From: Andeanibacterium sp035497315
GTDB lineage: Bacteria; Pseudomonadota; Alphaproteobacteria; Sphingomonadales; Sphingomonadaceae
Assembly (NCBI GenBank): GCA_035497315.1
Contig: DATJDU010000091.1
Coordinates: 19,037 to 83,036 of the forward strand
DNA: 64,000 nucleotides
Direction: 5' to 3'
Part shown: one piece after another, positions 25,051 through 33,770 of the stretch
How the letters are laid out: each line of letters starts with the position of its first letter
Numbering within the stretch: position 1 is the first letter of the stretch
Notes under the pieces: generated by a model
Seen by the model: the letters and a program-made list of their open reading frames with translations, nothing else
Database searches by the model: none
Told to the model about the DNA's origin: nothing
Made by a program: the position numbers and the translations under genes

Positions 25051-27057
25051 TCAGGCGTCGATCAGATCCCGGTCCAGTTCGCCTGCCCGGTTCTGGATGA
25101 AATTGAACCGGTGCTCAGGATTGCGGCCCATCAGCTGGTCGACAAGTTCCTTCACCGCAAAACGCTGTTCATGTTCGGCGGGCAGGGTGATGCGGATCAG
25201 GCCGCGGCTGGCGGGGCTCATGGTGGTTTCCCGCAATTGCTGCGGGTTCATTTCACCCAGGCCCTTGAAGCGGCTGACTTCCACCTTCCTGCCCTTGAAC
25301 TGGGTCGCCTCCAGTTCGGCGCGGTGAGCTTCGTCGCGGGCATAGGTGCTCTCCTTGCCGGCGGTCAGCTTGTAGAGCGGAGGCTGGGCGAGAAAGAGGT
25401 GCCCGCGCTTCACGATCTCCGACATTTCCTGGAAGAAGAAGGTCATCAGCAGCGTGGCGATATGGGCGCCGTCGACATCGGCGTCGGTCATGATGATCAC
25501 GCGATCGTAGCGCAGATTGTCGGGATTGCAGTCCTTGCGCGCGCCGCAGCCCAGCGCGAGCAGCAGATCGGCGATTTCCTGATTGGCGCGGATCTTGTCG
25601 GCCGTGGCGCTGGCGACATTCAGGATCTTGCCGCGGATCGGCAGGATCGCCTGCGTCTTGCGATCGCGTGCCTGCTTGGCGCTGCCGCCGGCGGAATCGC
25701 CTTCGACGATGAAGAGCTCCGTCTCGCCATCGCCTTCGCCCGAACAATCGGTCAGCTTGCCGGGCAGGCGCAGCTTGCGGGCGTTGGTGGCGGTCTTGCG
25801 TTTGATCTCGCGTTCGGCCTTGCGCTTCAGACGCTCGTCCATCCGCTCCATCACCGCGCCCAGCAGCGCGCGGCCCCGCTCCATATTGTCGCTGAGGAAA
25901 TGGTCGAAATGGTCGCGCACTGCGTTTTCGACCATGCGCGCAGCCTCGGGGCTGGTCAGCCGGTCCTTCGTCTGGCTCTGGAATTGGGGGTCGCGGATGA
26001 AGAGCGAGAGCATCACTTCGCTGCCGGTTACGATATCGTCGGCCGTGATGTCCTTGGCCTTCTTCTGCCCGGTCAACTCGCCAAAGGCGCGGATGCCCTT
26101 GGTCAGCGCCCCGCGCAGGCCCTGTTCGTGGGTGCCGCCATCGGGGGTGGGCACAGTGTTGCAATACCAGCTGTAGGAGCCGTCGGACCATAGCGGCCAG
26201 GCGATGGCCCATTCCACGCGGCCCATCTGCTCACCTTCAGGCCCGGCCGGAAAATCCTGGCTGCCGCTGAAGAACTGGCTGGTCACGCATTCGCGGGTGC
26301 CGATCTGTTCGGCCAGATGGTCTGAAAGGCCGCCGGGGAACTGGAACACGGCTTCGGCAGGGACATCGTCACTGGTAAGGGCTTCCGCGCATTTCCAGCG
26401 GATTTCCACTCCGGCGAAGAGATAGGCCTTGGAACGGACCAGCTTGAACAGGCGCAGCGGCTTGAACTTCTGATCGCCGAATATCTCATTGTCCGGAACG
26501 AAGCAGACGCTGGTGCCGCGCCGGTTGGGCGTAGGGCCCAGCTTCTGCAGCGGGCCCTGCGTGACACCGCGCGAGAATTCCTGCGCATAGAGCTGCTTCT
26601 CACGCGCCACCTCGATGCGCGTATAACTGGACAGCGCATTCACCACGCTCACGCCCACGCCGTGGAGGCCGCCCGAGGTGGCATAGGCCTTGCCCGAGAA
26701 TTTGCCGCCGGAATGGAGCGTGGAAAGGATCACCTCGAGTGAGGATTTGCCCGGGAATTTGGGATGCTCATCCACCGGAATGCCACGGCCATTGTCGATA
26801 ATGGTCAGCCGCCCGGCGGTTCCCGGCGGGCCTTCCTCGAGCATGACTTCGATGCGGTTTGCATAGCCTGCGACCGCTTCGTCCATCGCATTGTCCAGCA
26901 CTTCGGCGGCGAGGTGGTGCAGGGCGCGTTCGTCCGTGCCGCCGATATACATGCCGGGACGGCGGCGGACAGGTTCGAGCCCTTCGAGAACCTCGATCGA
27001 GGAGGCGTTGTAATCGCCGCTCGCGGCGGGCGCGTTTTCGAACAGATCATCGGACAT
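25051..27057 (-). CDS. parE: DNA topoisomerase IV subunit B
   Basis: Type IIA topoisomerase ATPase subunit that with ParC decatenates replicated chromosomes. The 668-residue length is normal for alphaproteobacterial ParE. The GHKL ATPase motifs are EVLDNAMDEAVAG, DNGRGIPVDEHPKFPGKSSLEV and TSGGLHGVGVSVVNALS. The Toprim domain carries LFIVEGDSAGGSAKQARDR and VIIMTDADVDGAHIATLL. The C-terminus has GLGEMNPQQLRETTM. This pattern fits ParE better than GyrB, which is usually about 800 residues. It ends 27 bases from the convergent TerC gene. Confidence 0.95.
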   Translation of the reverse strand: MSDDLFENAPAASGDYNASSIEVLEGLEPVRRRPGMYIGGTDERALHHLAAEVLDNAMDEAVAGYANRIEVMLEEGPPGTAGRLTIIDNGRGIPVDEHPKFPGKSSLEVILSTLHSGGKFSGKAYATSGGLHGVGVSVVNALSSYTRIEVAREKQLYAQEFSRGVTQGPLQKLGPTPNRRGTSVCFVPDNEIFGDQKFKPLRLFKLVRSKAYLFAGVEIRWKCAEALTSDDVPAEAVFQFPGGLSDHLAEQIGTRECVTSQFFSGSQDFPAGPEGEQMGRVEWAIAWPLWSDGSYSWYCNTVPTPDGGTHEQGLRGALTKGIRAFGELTGQKKAKDITADDIVTGSEVMLSLFIRDPQFQSQTKDRLTSPEAARMVENAVRDHFDHFLSDNMERGRALLGAVMERMDERLKRKAEREIKRKTATNARKLRLPGKLTDCSGEGDGETELFIVEGDSAGGSAKQARDRKTQAILPIRGKILNVASATADKIRANQEIADLLLALGCGARKDCNPDNLRYDRVIIMTDADVDGAHIATLLMTFFFQEMSEIVKRGHLFLAQPPLYKLTAGKESTYARDEAHRAELEATQFKGRKVEVSRFKGLGEMNPQQLRETTMSPASRGLIRITLPAEHEQRFAVKELVDQLMGRNPEHRFNFIQNRAGELDRDLIDA

Positions 27058-27115
27058 CGCTATGGCCTATAAGGCGCGGAATCGCGCCTTCACAAGCGGG
27101 ATGCGCGGGTTATCG

Positions 27116-28267
27116 TCAGTCCTCGAAACGGTCGGGCGCGGCAGAGACGATGTCGATCCGGCCCTTGGCAACCTGACGCACTTCCATCGAGCGTTCCACA
27201 ACGCCGTCGGCGCGGAAGCGGAATGGCCCGTCCAGCCCCAGAAAGCCCCCGCTGTCGCGCATTTTCGCGAGCGGGAATGCCTTGCCCGGCTTCCAGTCCC
27301 GCGCGACGCGCAGGGTGAGCAGGACCGCGTCGTAACCCAAAGTGGCGATGCGGTGCGGCGTGGAGCCGAAGCGGGTACGGTAGCTGTCCGAGAACTGGCC
27401 GAAGCGGCCGTCGGAAATCGTGGAATAAAGCGCCCCGCGCAAGGCGGACGAACTGGCGACGCTGGCATCCCCGCTCCACAATTCGGTGCCGAGCAACAAG
27501 GGGGAGGTGGCATTGGCCGGGCGGACCGCACCGGCGGCCTGGATCGAAAGACGCGGCCCTTCCGCGATCATCAGCGTATCGAACCCACCCTTTTCGCGCA
27601 GGCGTTGGGCCGCGCTGACGATGGAGGTGTTCCCCCGATCATAGGTCGCGCGGCCGCCCAGCGTCAGTCCGCTTTGTGCCAGGGCATATTTGAACGCGCT
27701 TTCCGCCCGGGCGCCATATTCGCCATTGGGGACGAGGATCGCGACTTTTCTGGAGCCGAGCGATTTTGCGAAATCGATTGACCGCACGATCGATTGTTCG
27801 GGGCTAACGCCCATCACGAATACATCATTGGTGGCCACCGAAGTGTCGTTCGAAAAAGTGATCAGCGGCACATTGGCGGGGCGGGCCCGGGCCAGCACGG
27901 GCATTACGTCTTCCGACAAGAGCGGGCCCAGGATCAGCTTGTTGCCATCGGCGAGGGCCCGGGCTGCGGCGCTGTCGGCCCCGGTGGCCGTGTCATAAGT
28001 GGTGATGCGCAGGTTTTCGGCATTGGTATCGAGCAGGGCCATGGTGGCAGCATTGGCGATGGACTGGCCGACTTCGCTATTGGTGCCGGAAAGCGGAACC
28101 AGCAGGGCCACGCGATGACGGCCCGTATCAGTGGGCAGGGCGCCTTCGCTCGGCTGCGGCACCGGTGCCGGCCCGGGCTCGACCTTGGGGATCACTTTAC
28201 AGCCCGCGAGCAGCACCATGCCGGCTAGGGCAAGGGCCCTGCGACGATTGACAGATCCACCCAACAT
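27116..28267 (-). CDS. Penicillin-binding protein activator, LpoA-like lipoprotein
   Basis: A 383-residue outer-membrane lipoprotein. From the ATG at 28267 a short basic stretch and hydrophobic core lead to the lipobox LLAGC, with the lipidated cysteine at about residue 23. After a proline-rich linker (PGPAPVPQPSEG) comes a periplasmic-binding-protein fold like the LppC/LpoA C-terminal domain: RVALLVPLSGTNSEVGQSIANAATMALLD, KLILGPLLSEDVMPV, FSNDTSVATNDVFVMG. It is divergent from rsmI with yraN next, the same neighbourhood as lpoA in E. coli, which supports the call. A direct PBP partner is not shown. A longer upstream frame is antisense to rsmI and is disregarded. Confidence 0.88.
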   Translation of the reverse strand: MLGGSVNRRRALALAGMVLLAGCKVIPKVEPGPAPVPQPSEGALPTDTGRHRVALLVPLSGTNSEVGQSIANAATMALLDTNAENLRITTYDTATGADSAAARALADGNKLILGPLLSEDVMPVLARARPANVPLITFSNDTSVATNDVFVMGVSPEQSIVRSIDFAKSLGSRKVAILVPNGEYGARAESAFKYALAQSGLTLGGRATYDRGNTSIVSAAQRLREKGGFDTLMIAEGPRLSIQAAGAVRPANATSPLLLGTELWSGDASVASSSALRGALYSTISDGRFGQFSDSYRTRFGSTPHRIATLGYDAVLLTLRVARDWKPGKAFPLAKMRDSGGFLGLDGPFRFRADGVVERSMEVRQVAKGRIDIVSAAPDRFED

Positions 28268-28303
28268 CTTGCTGCTCCCCGAAATCCTGTCCACAAGGCC
28301 TGA

Positions 28304-29152
28304 ATGTCCAGCGCTGAACGTGAACCTTCCCTGATACCGGGGCTCTATATTGTCGCCACGCCGATTGGCAATCTCGGTGACATCACGATGCGGGCAGCCG
28401 AGGTGCTGGCGCGGTGCGATGCTATCGCCTGCGAGGATACGCGCGTTACCGCCAAGTTGCTGAAACATTTGGAGATCAGGAAACCGCTGTGGCGCTATGA
28501 CGATCACAGCGGGGAAAAAGATCGCGCGCGCCTGCTGGAACTTATGCGCAGTCAGGCAATCGCACTGGTGAGCGACGCGGGCACGCCGTTGATTTCCGAT
28601 CCCGGCTATCGTCTGGTCCGCGATGCGCGCGAACAGGGGATCACGGTGACCAGCCTGCCTGGCCCCTGCGCGGTGGTGGTGGGGCTGACCTTGTCCGGCC
28701 TGCCGAACGACCGCTTCCTGTTCGCGGGTTTCCTGCCGGTGAAGGAAAAGGCGCGTGGGGATGTGCTTGCCGGGCTGGCGGCGGTGCCTGCCACGCTGAT
28801 CTTCTATGAGACCGCGCCGCGCCTCACGAAATCGCTGGAGGCAATCGCCAGCGTTCTGCCTGGGCGCGACGTGGCCGTGGCGCGCGAACTGACCAAGCTG
28901 CACGAAGAATGCCGCACCGGCACACCGGCCGAACTTATCGCCTATTACGAGGCTCATCCGCCAAGAGGCGAGATCGTGCTGCTGGTTGCCCCTCCGGGCG
29001 AGGATGCGGGCGGGGACGTGGACGCCGATGCACTACTGATCGCCGCGCTGGAGCATGACAAGCCATCGCAGGCAGCCTCGCAAGTCGCCAAGGCAACGGG
29101 GCTCGACCGCAAGGTGCTCTATGCGCGGGCGATGGAACTCAAGGCACAATGA
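28304..29152 (+). CDS. rsmI: 16S rRNA 2'-O-ribose C1402 methyltransferase
   Basis: Methylates the ribose of C1402 in 16S rRNA using SAM. The 282-residue protein has the tetrapyrrole-methylase-fold landmarks: GLYIVATPIGNLGDITMRA, CEDTRVTAKLLKH, ALVSDAGTPLISDPGYRLV, LPGPCAVVVGLTLSGLPNDRFLFAGFLP and ARELTKLHEE. It starts 36 bases from the divergent LpoA-like gene, so both promoters must sit in or near that gap. Its last codon overlaps the yraN start by four bases (ATGA). Confidence 0.95.
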   Translation: MSSAEREPSLIPGLYIVATPIGNLGDITMRAAEVLARCDAIACEDTRVTAKLLKHLEIRKPLWRYDDHSGEKDRARLLELMRSQAIALVSDAGTPLISDPGYRLVRDAREQGITVTSLPGPCAVVVGLTLSGLPNDRFLFAGFLPVKEKARGDVLAGLAAVPATLIFYETAPRLTKSLEAIASVLPGRDVAVARELTKLHEECRTGTPAELIAYYEAHPPRGEIVLLVAPPGEDAGGDVDADALLIAALEHDKPSQAASQVAKATGLDRKVLYARAMELKAQ

Positions 29153-29499
29153 ACCGCGCAAAAGCTGAACAGCTCGGCCGTCTGGCGGAGGTCAGGGCTG
29201 CGCTGTGGCTTAACCTCCATGGCTGGTGGGTGCTCGACCGGCGGGTGAAGACCCCGCGCGGCGAGATCGACCTGATCGCCCGGCGCGGACGGACTGTCGC
29301 CTTCATCGAAGTGAAATGGCGCAAGCGCAGCGAGGATCTGGGCGATGCGATCGACGAATATCGCCTGCGCCGGGTGGCCGCGGCAGTGGAGGCGGTGGCT
29401 CATCGCTATGCAAAGGTGAAGGATTCGATCAGGATCGACGTGCTGCTCCTTGCGCCGGGGCGCTTCCCGCGCCACATCGTCAACGCCTGGCAGCCCTGA
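29149..29499 (+). CDS. yraN: YraN family nuclease-like protein (UPF0102)
   Basis: A 116-residue protein with the predicted restriction-endonuclease-like fold of UPF0102: GRLAEVRAALWL, then the PD-(D/E)xK-type core GEIDLIARRGRTVAFIEVKWRK, with Glu-Asp and ExK residues all present. Function is not settled; Holliday-junction-related nuclease activity has been suggested for relatives. It overlaps rsmI by four bases and precedes gshB by 40 bases, forming a likely rsmI-yraN-gshB operon, an order common in alphaproteobacteria. Confidence 0.9.
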   Translation: MNRAKAEQLGRLAEVRAALWLNLHGWWVLDRRVKTPRGEIDLIARRGRTVAFIEVKWRKRSEDLGDAIDEYRLRRVAAAVEAVAHRYAKVKDSIRIDVLLLAPGRFPRHIVNAWQP

Positions 29500-29539
29500 G
29501 AGGGGCGAGCCCGCACAAGCTGGATAGAAAGAATACGGT

Positions 29540-30496
29540 ATGGCCCTGCGCGTCGCGGTCCAGATGGACCCAATCGAAAGCATCAATATCGCCGGCGATT
29601 CCAGTTTCGCCCTGATGTTGAGCGCACAGGCGCGCGGGCACGAACTGTTCCATTACGATGTCGGTTCGCTGACGCTGGACGAAAATGATCGTCTCCACGC
29701 CATGCTGCAGCCCGTGACTGTGCAGCGCGTAGCGGGCAGCCATTACAGCGCCGGCGAAGCGCGGCGGATGGATCTGGGCAAGGATATCGACGTCATCCTG
29801 ATGCGGCAGGACCCGCCCTTCCACATGGGCTATATCACCGCGACCCATCTGCTGGAGCGGATCGAGAACGAGACGCTGGTGGTGAACAACCCCGTCAGCG
29901 TGCGCAATGCGCCTGAAAAGGTGTTCGTGCTGGATTTCCGGCAGTTCATGCCGCCCACGCTGGTCACCCGCTCGGTCGAGGAAGTGCGCGCTTTCCAGAA
30001 GCGTCATGGCGCAGTGGTGGTGAAGCCGATCCATGGCAATGGCGGCAAAGCGATCTTCCGCGTGCCCGAAAGCGGCGACAATCTCTCCGCCCTGATCGAG
30101 GTGTTCAACCAGACCTGGCCGGAACCGCATATGGTCCAGCCCTTCCTCCCCGAAGTAGCGGAAGGCGACAAGCGCATCGTGCTGGTGGACGGCGAGATTG
30201 CAGGCGCGATCAACCGCCGCCCGGGGGAAGGCGAGTTCCGTTCCAATCTCGCGCAGGGTGGTTCGGCCGAGGCTACCAGCCTCACCCCGCGCGAGGAGGA
30301 AATCTGTGCCGCCCTCGGTCCGCGACTCAAGGAACTGGGGTTGATCTTCGTGGGCATCGACGTGATCGGCGGCAAATGGCTGACCGAGATCAATGTGACA
30401 TCGCCTACCGGCATCGTCGCCATCGACAAATTCAACGGCACCGATACGGCGGGCATGATCTGGGATGCGATCGAGGGCAGGCTCGGCCACAACTGA
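29540..30496 (+). CDS. gshB: Glutathione synthetase
   Basis: ATP-grasp ligase adding glycine to gamma-glutamylcysteine, the last step of glutathione synthesis. The 318-residue protein has the N-terminal VQMDPIESINIAGDSSFALMLSAQARGH, the RQDPPFHMGYITATHLLE segment, VVKPIHGNGGKAIFRV for ATP, EGDKRIVLVDGEIAGAINRRP and the C-terminal GIDVIGGKWLTEINVTSPTG. It is the last gene of the rsmI-yraN-gshB group. Glutathione is also the co-substrate of the LigF-like enzyme in this window, though the genes are 9 kb apart. Confidence 0.96.
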   Translation: MALRVAVQMDPIESINIAGDSSFALMLSAQARGHELFHYDVGSLTLDENDRLHAMLQPVTVQRVAGSHYSAGEARRMDLGKDIDVILMRQDPPFHMGYITATHLLERIENETLVVNNPVSVRNAPEKVFVLDFRQFMPPTLVTRSVEEVRAFQKRHGAVVVKPIHGNGGKAIFRVPESGDNLSALIEVFNQTWPEPHMVQPFLPEVAEGDKRIVLVDGEIAGAINRRPGEGEFRSNLAQGGSAEATSLTPREEEICAALGPRLKELGLIFVGIDVIGGKWLTEINVTSPTGIVAIDKFNGTDTAGMIWDAIEGRLGHN

Positions 30497-30522
30497 GCCG
30501 CCCCCGGATCGGATTTACCGCA

Positions 30523-31272
30523 TCAGATCGAATAGCCTCCATCTATCGCCAGCGCCGCCCCGGTGATGAAGCGGCCTTCCTCGCTCGCCAGAAAAGCTGC
30601 AAGGCCCGCCACGTCGCTCGCTTCGCCGAAGTGTCCGGTGGCCAGGGCGGCGAGCGCAGGGGCGGCCCATGGCCCGTCCGCCGGGTTGAGATCGGTGTCT
30701 ATCGGGCCCGGTTCGATCACATTGGCGGTGATGCCCTTCGGCCCCAGATCGCGCGCCGCGCCCTTGGTCAGGCCCACCAGCGCGGCCTTGGTGGCCGAAT
30801 AGAGTGCGCCGTGAGTGAAGGGCAGGCGCTGGGCATTGATGCTGCCGATAGTGATGATCCGCCCGCCTGGGGTCATGATCTTTGCCGCCGCATTCATCGC
30901 CACGAAGGCCGCACGGACGTGGACGGCGAAGATATGCTCGTAATTCGCCAGCGTTGCTTCACCGATCAGTTCGGGCGTTCCGCCGCCCGCATTGTTGACG
31001 AGGATGTCGAGGCCACCGAAATGGCTGGCAGTGTCGCCAATTGCCCGCTCCACTGCGGCCGGATCGGCACTGTCGGCCGCAATCGCAAGGGCATCCCCGC
31101 CATCCGTAACGATCTCGCTTACGATCTGGCCGGCCGCATCGGACGAGGCGCGATAGGTGAAGGCGACTTTCGCCCCCTCTGCCGCGAAACGCCTGACGAT
31201 CCCCGCGCCAATCCCGCGCGATCCGCCGGTTACCAATGCGATCTTGCCCGAGAGGCGGCCCTGTTGTGTCAT
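30523..31272 (-). CDS. SDR family oxidoreductase
   Basis: Classical short-chain dehydrogenase of about 249 residues. The cofactor loop is VTGGSRGIGAGIV, the structural motif ILVNNAGGG, and the catalytic set is Ser in GSIN, then YSATKAAL. The alanine- and arginine-containing FTYRASSDAAG after strand 2 suggests NADP(H). It is close to 3-oxoacyl-ACP reductase-like sugar or steroid dehydrogenases, but the substrate is not assignable. The ATG at 31272 (MTQQGRL) and one at 31284 (MQLIM) are both possible; AAGGA lies nearby for either. It ends 26 bases from the convergent gshB stop. Confidence 0.9.
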   Translation of the reverse strand: MTQQGRLSGKIALVTGGSRGIGAGIVRRFAAEGAKVAFTYRASSDAAGQIVSEIVTDGGDALAIAADSADPAAVERAIGDTASHFGGLDILVNNAGGGTPELIGEATLANYEHIFAVHVRAAFVAMNAAAKIMTPGGRIITIGSINAQRLPFTHGALYSATKAALVGLTKGAARDLGPKGITANVIEPGPIDTDLNPADGPWAAPALAALATGHFGEASDVAGLAAFLASEEGRFITGAALAIDGGYSI

Positions 31273-31421
31273 GATCAATTGCATTCCTTGCCTGTTCATC
31301 CCGCATCGCTAGGACGGGCGGCACGCCGCGTCACCAGCGCCGGAAGGCCGGACAAGCTTTTAGCCGCCTGCCGCAAAGGACCGCCGATGAACTCTGCCTC
31401 CGCTCGGGCCATATCGCTGCC

Positions 31422-32027
31422 ATGAACGAATTCATCCTGCATGTGATCGAACAGGGCGGCTATCTGGGCATCGCTTTCCTGATGGTGATCGAGAATGTGT
31501 TTCCGCCGATTCCGTCGGAACTGATCATGGGGCTGGGCGGTGTTGCCGTGGCACGCGGGACGATGGAGTTCTGGCCGCTGCTGGTGGCGGGAACGATCGG
31601 TTCCACCCTTGGCAATTACGTCTGGTTCCTGGCGGGGGACAAATGGGGCTATCGGCGGCTGCAGCCGCTGATCGACCGCTGGGGCCGCTGGCTGACGGTG
31701 GAATGGGAAGATGTGGAGGCAGCCACCCGCTTCTTCCGCCGCCACGGCCAATGGGTGGTGTTCCTGCTGCGTTTTTCCCCGCTGCTGCGCACGATGATCT
31801 CGCTGCCGGCGGGGCTTTCCCACATGCGGCATGGCAGGTTCCTGGCCTATACTTTCGCCGGAACCGCCGTGTGGAACGTGCTGCTGATCGGCGGCGGGCA
31901 CTGGCTGGGCCGCTATTTCGAGCAATCCCAGCAATGGCTCGACTGGATCGTGATCGGCGGGCTCGCGCTGGGCCTTGCGGGCTATATCTGGCGGGTGGTC
32001 ACATGGAAGCCACGCAAGGATCGTTAG
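31422..32027 (+). CDS. DedA family membrane protein
   Basis: A 201-residue inner-membrane protein of the DedA/VTT family, recently linked to scramblase activity for undecaprenyl phosphate or phospholipids. Landmarks are IENVFPPIPSELIMGLGG in the first re-entrant region, FLAGDKWGYRR, the basic FRRHGQWVVFLLRFSPLLRTMISLPAGLSHM and FAGTAVWNVLLIGGGHWLG. It is divergent from the SDR gene with about 150 bases between starts and stands alone. The acidic and arginine residues required for function in E. coli relatives appear to be present. Confidence 0.92.
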   Translation: MNEFILHVIEQGGYLGIAFLMVIENVFPPIPSELIMGLGGVAVARGTMEFWPLLVAGTIGSTLGNYVWFLAGDKWGYRRLQPLIDRWGRWLTVEWEDVEAATRFFRRHGQWVVFLLRFSPLLRTMISLPAGLSHMRHGRFLAYTFAGTAVWNVLLIGGGHWLGRYFEQSQQWLDWIVIGGLALGLAGYIWRVVTWKPRKDR

Positions 32028-32054
32028 GCGACGTGGGCAGTTCAGCCGAATGCC

Positions 32055-32687
32055 TCACTGTGCGCCGCCAGCCTTGGCTGCTGCAACCTCTGCATCCCAT
32101 GCGCCCCATTCGATCGCGCGCCCGGGGAAGGCGACCTTCTCGAAGGGCCATTCCGTTCGCACCCAGGTCTTTACCCATTGATACAGCTCGGCATCGAAAC
32201 CGGCGTCATACTCGGCTTTGGTCACCCATAATCTGACCACTGCATCGTAACCCTGAACCGGGCTGGGCGAGACGTAAACACTGCCGCGCTCACGGCTGCC
32301 ATCCGGCGTCAGGACCCCATAGGCGAAAGATTTGCGGCCAGAGAATCTCGCCTGCTCCGTCTCCATGTCCCGCATGGCATCGGCTGCGGAGATATCCTTG
32401 TGAGGCCAATCCGTGCTGCGGGTGAAGGTCGCCTGCAGATGTTCGATGGACGACATATAGGCGTCGAAATCCACTTTGACCAAATCGGGGCCCAGCGGCA
32501 CGAGTTTGAAACCTGCGGTTTCAACCGATGTCGGAACAGCAAAATCCGCTGGGACGAAGGGCGCTTTCTCGTCGGATGCCGAATTCGCAGCGGGTGCGGG
32601 TGCAGCAGCTTCCTCTGCGAAGGCCGGGCACGCCGCCATTATGAGCATCGCAAAGGACAAGCCTGCACCGCTGATCTTCGAATTCAT
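32055..32687 (-). CDS. Exported protein with a GNAT-like domain
   Basis: A 210-residue protein with an N-terminal signal peptide (SFAMLIMAACPAFA, cut near residue 24; the cysteine lacks a full lipobox) and an alanine-proline linker. The rest recalls the N-acetyltransferase pattern of a GNAT subgroup: LVPLGPDLVKVDFDAYMSSIEHL, DWPHKDISAADAMRDMETEQARFSGRKSFAYGVL, GSVYVSP, VRLWVTKAEYDAGFDAELYQWVKTWV and the closing WPFEKVAFPGR. The usual RxxGxG/A acetyl-CoA loop is not evident. An exported member without the CoA loop may have another use. Not in an operon; the function is unknown. Confidence 0.6.
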   Translation of the reverse strand: MNSKISGAGLSFAMLIMAACPAFAEEAAAPAPAANSASDEKAPFVPADFAVPTSVETAGFKLVPLGPDLVKVDFDAYMSSIEHLQATFTRSTDWPHKDISAADAMRDMETEQARFSGRKSFAYGVLTPDGSRERGSVYVSPSPVQGYDAVVRLWVTKAEYDAGFDAELYQWVKTWVRTEWPFEKVAFPGRAIEWGAWDAEVAAAKAGGAQ

Positions 32688-32870
32688 CTGTTTGCTCCGA
32701 CCCGTCCCGTGGCTTCATTCCACGCTTCCCGGGCAATCTGATCGGTTTGGTGAATGTTCGCAATGGGTTGAAAGCTGCCATTCTTGACTTCTGTTCGAAT
32801 TTGCCCACGCGGCCTGAGGTAAGTGGTCGTTGCTCCCTTGGGTCGATCCTCCAACATCCGCTCGAGTTAA

Positions 32871-33770
32871 CTACCCCCGCTCTCTTGGATGCGCCTTGCG
32901 ATAGGTATCCAGCAAAGTTGCGGCATCGACCTTCGTATAGATCTGGGTGGAACCAAGGCTCGCATGGCCCAGCAATTCCTGCAGGCTGCGCAAATCCGCT
33001 CCTGCGCCCAGCAGATGGGTGGCGAAGCTGTGGCGCAGAGCGTGGGGCGTGGCGGTGGCAGGCAGGCCCAGTTCCTGCCGGGCGCGGGCCATGGCTTTCT
33101 GCACCATGCCTTGCGAAAGCTGCCCGCCCTTCGCGCCCCGGAACAGCGGATCGCCTTTGCCAAGCGGCCATGGGCATTCCTTGGCATAGGCCGAAACCGC
33201 CTCGCTCACCAAGGGTAGGATCGGCACAACCCGCTGCTTGCCGCCCTTGCCGGTGACGGTCAGTGTCTCACCCAGCGGCAGGTCTCCGCCTTTCAGCGAC
33301 AGCGCCTCGGCAATGCGCAGGCCCGCGCCATAGAGCAGCAGCAGCACGGCCCGGTCGCGCGTGCCGATCCAGCCATGGGTGGCGTTCTCGTCCACGGTTT
33401 CGGCAAGGTTCAGGGCTTCGTCGGGCGTAACGGGGCGGGGCAGGCCCTTCTTGATCCGCGGGCCGCGCAGGCGCGGGGCGGCGATGTCGGTCAGCCCGGC
33501 CTTGTTCCGCGCGAAGGCGATGAAAGCCTTGAGCGCCGACAGTTCCCGAGCGGCGGAGACATTGCCGATCCCTTCTGCCCTTCGCGCGGCGAGTTGCTGG
33601 CGCAGGGCAGGGCCTTCCATCCGGGCGAGGGTGGTCCAGTCCGTATCGCCCAGATTGTCCAGCAGCCGCGCCGCACTGGCGACATAGGCGCGCACCGTAT
33701 GGGGCGAGCGGCGGCGGGCGTCGTTGAGGTGAGTGTGCCAGGCCTCGAGGATGTCGGCCCGGGTGTTCAT
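32871..33770 (-). CDS. xerC: Tyrosine recombinase XerC
   Basis: Site-specific recombinase resolving chromosome dimers at dif with XerD. The 299-residue protein has the N-terminal SAM-like core-binding domain and the catalytic set: Arg in GAGLRIAEAL, Lys in KGGKQRVVP, His-x-x-Arg in HALRHSFATHLL, His in LGHASLGSTQIYTKVD and the nucleophilic Tyr of that same segment. Length and context fit the housekeeping XerC/D group, not an integron or phage integrase; XerC over XerD is a judgement from similarity. Its start overlaps the hemW stop by four bases. Confidence 0.9.
   Translation of the reverse strand: MNTRADILEAWHTHLNDARRRSPHTVRAYVASAARLLDNLGDTDWTTLARMEGPALRQQLAARRAEGIGNVSAARELSALKAFIAFARNKAGLTDIAAPRLRGPRIKKGLPRPVTPDEALNLAETVDENATHGWIGTRDRAVLLLLYGAGLRIAEALSLKGGDLPLGETLTVTGKGGKQRVVPILPLVSEAVSAYAKECPWPLGKGDPLFRGAKGGQLSQGMVQKAMARARQELGLPATATPHALRHSFATHLLGAGADLRSLQELLGHASLGSTQIYTKVDAATLLDTYRKAHPRERG

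Noticed and set aside
32871..33770. Integrase-like gene as a sign of a prophage or genomic island
   Set aside because: Length, catalytic set and coupling to hemW fit the housekeeping XerC; no attachment site, tRNA or phage gene is nearby.
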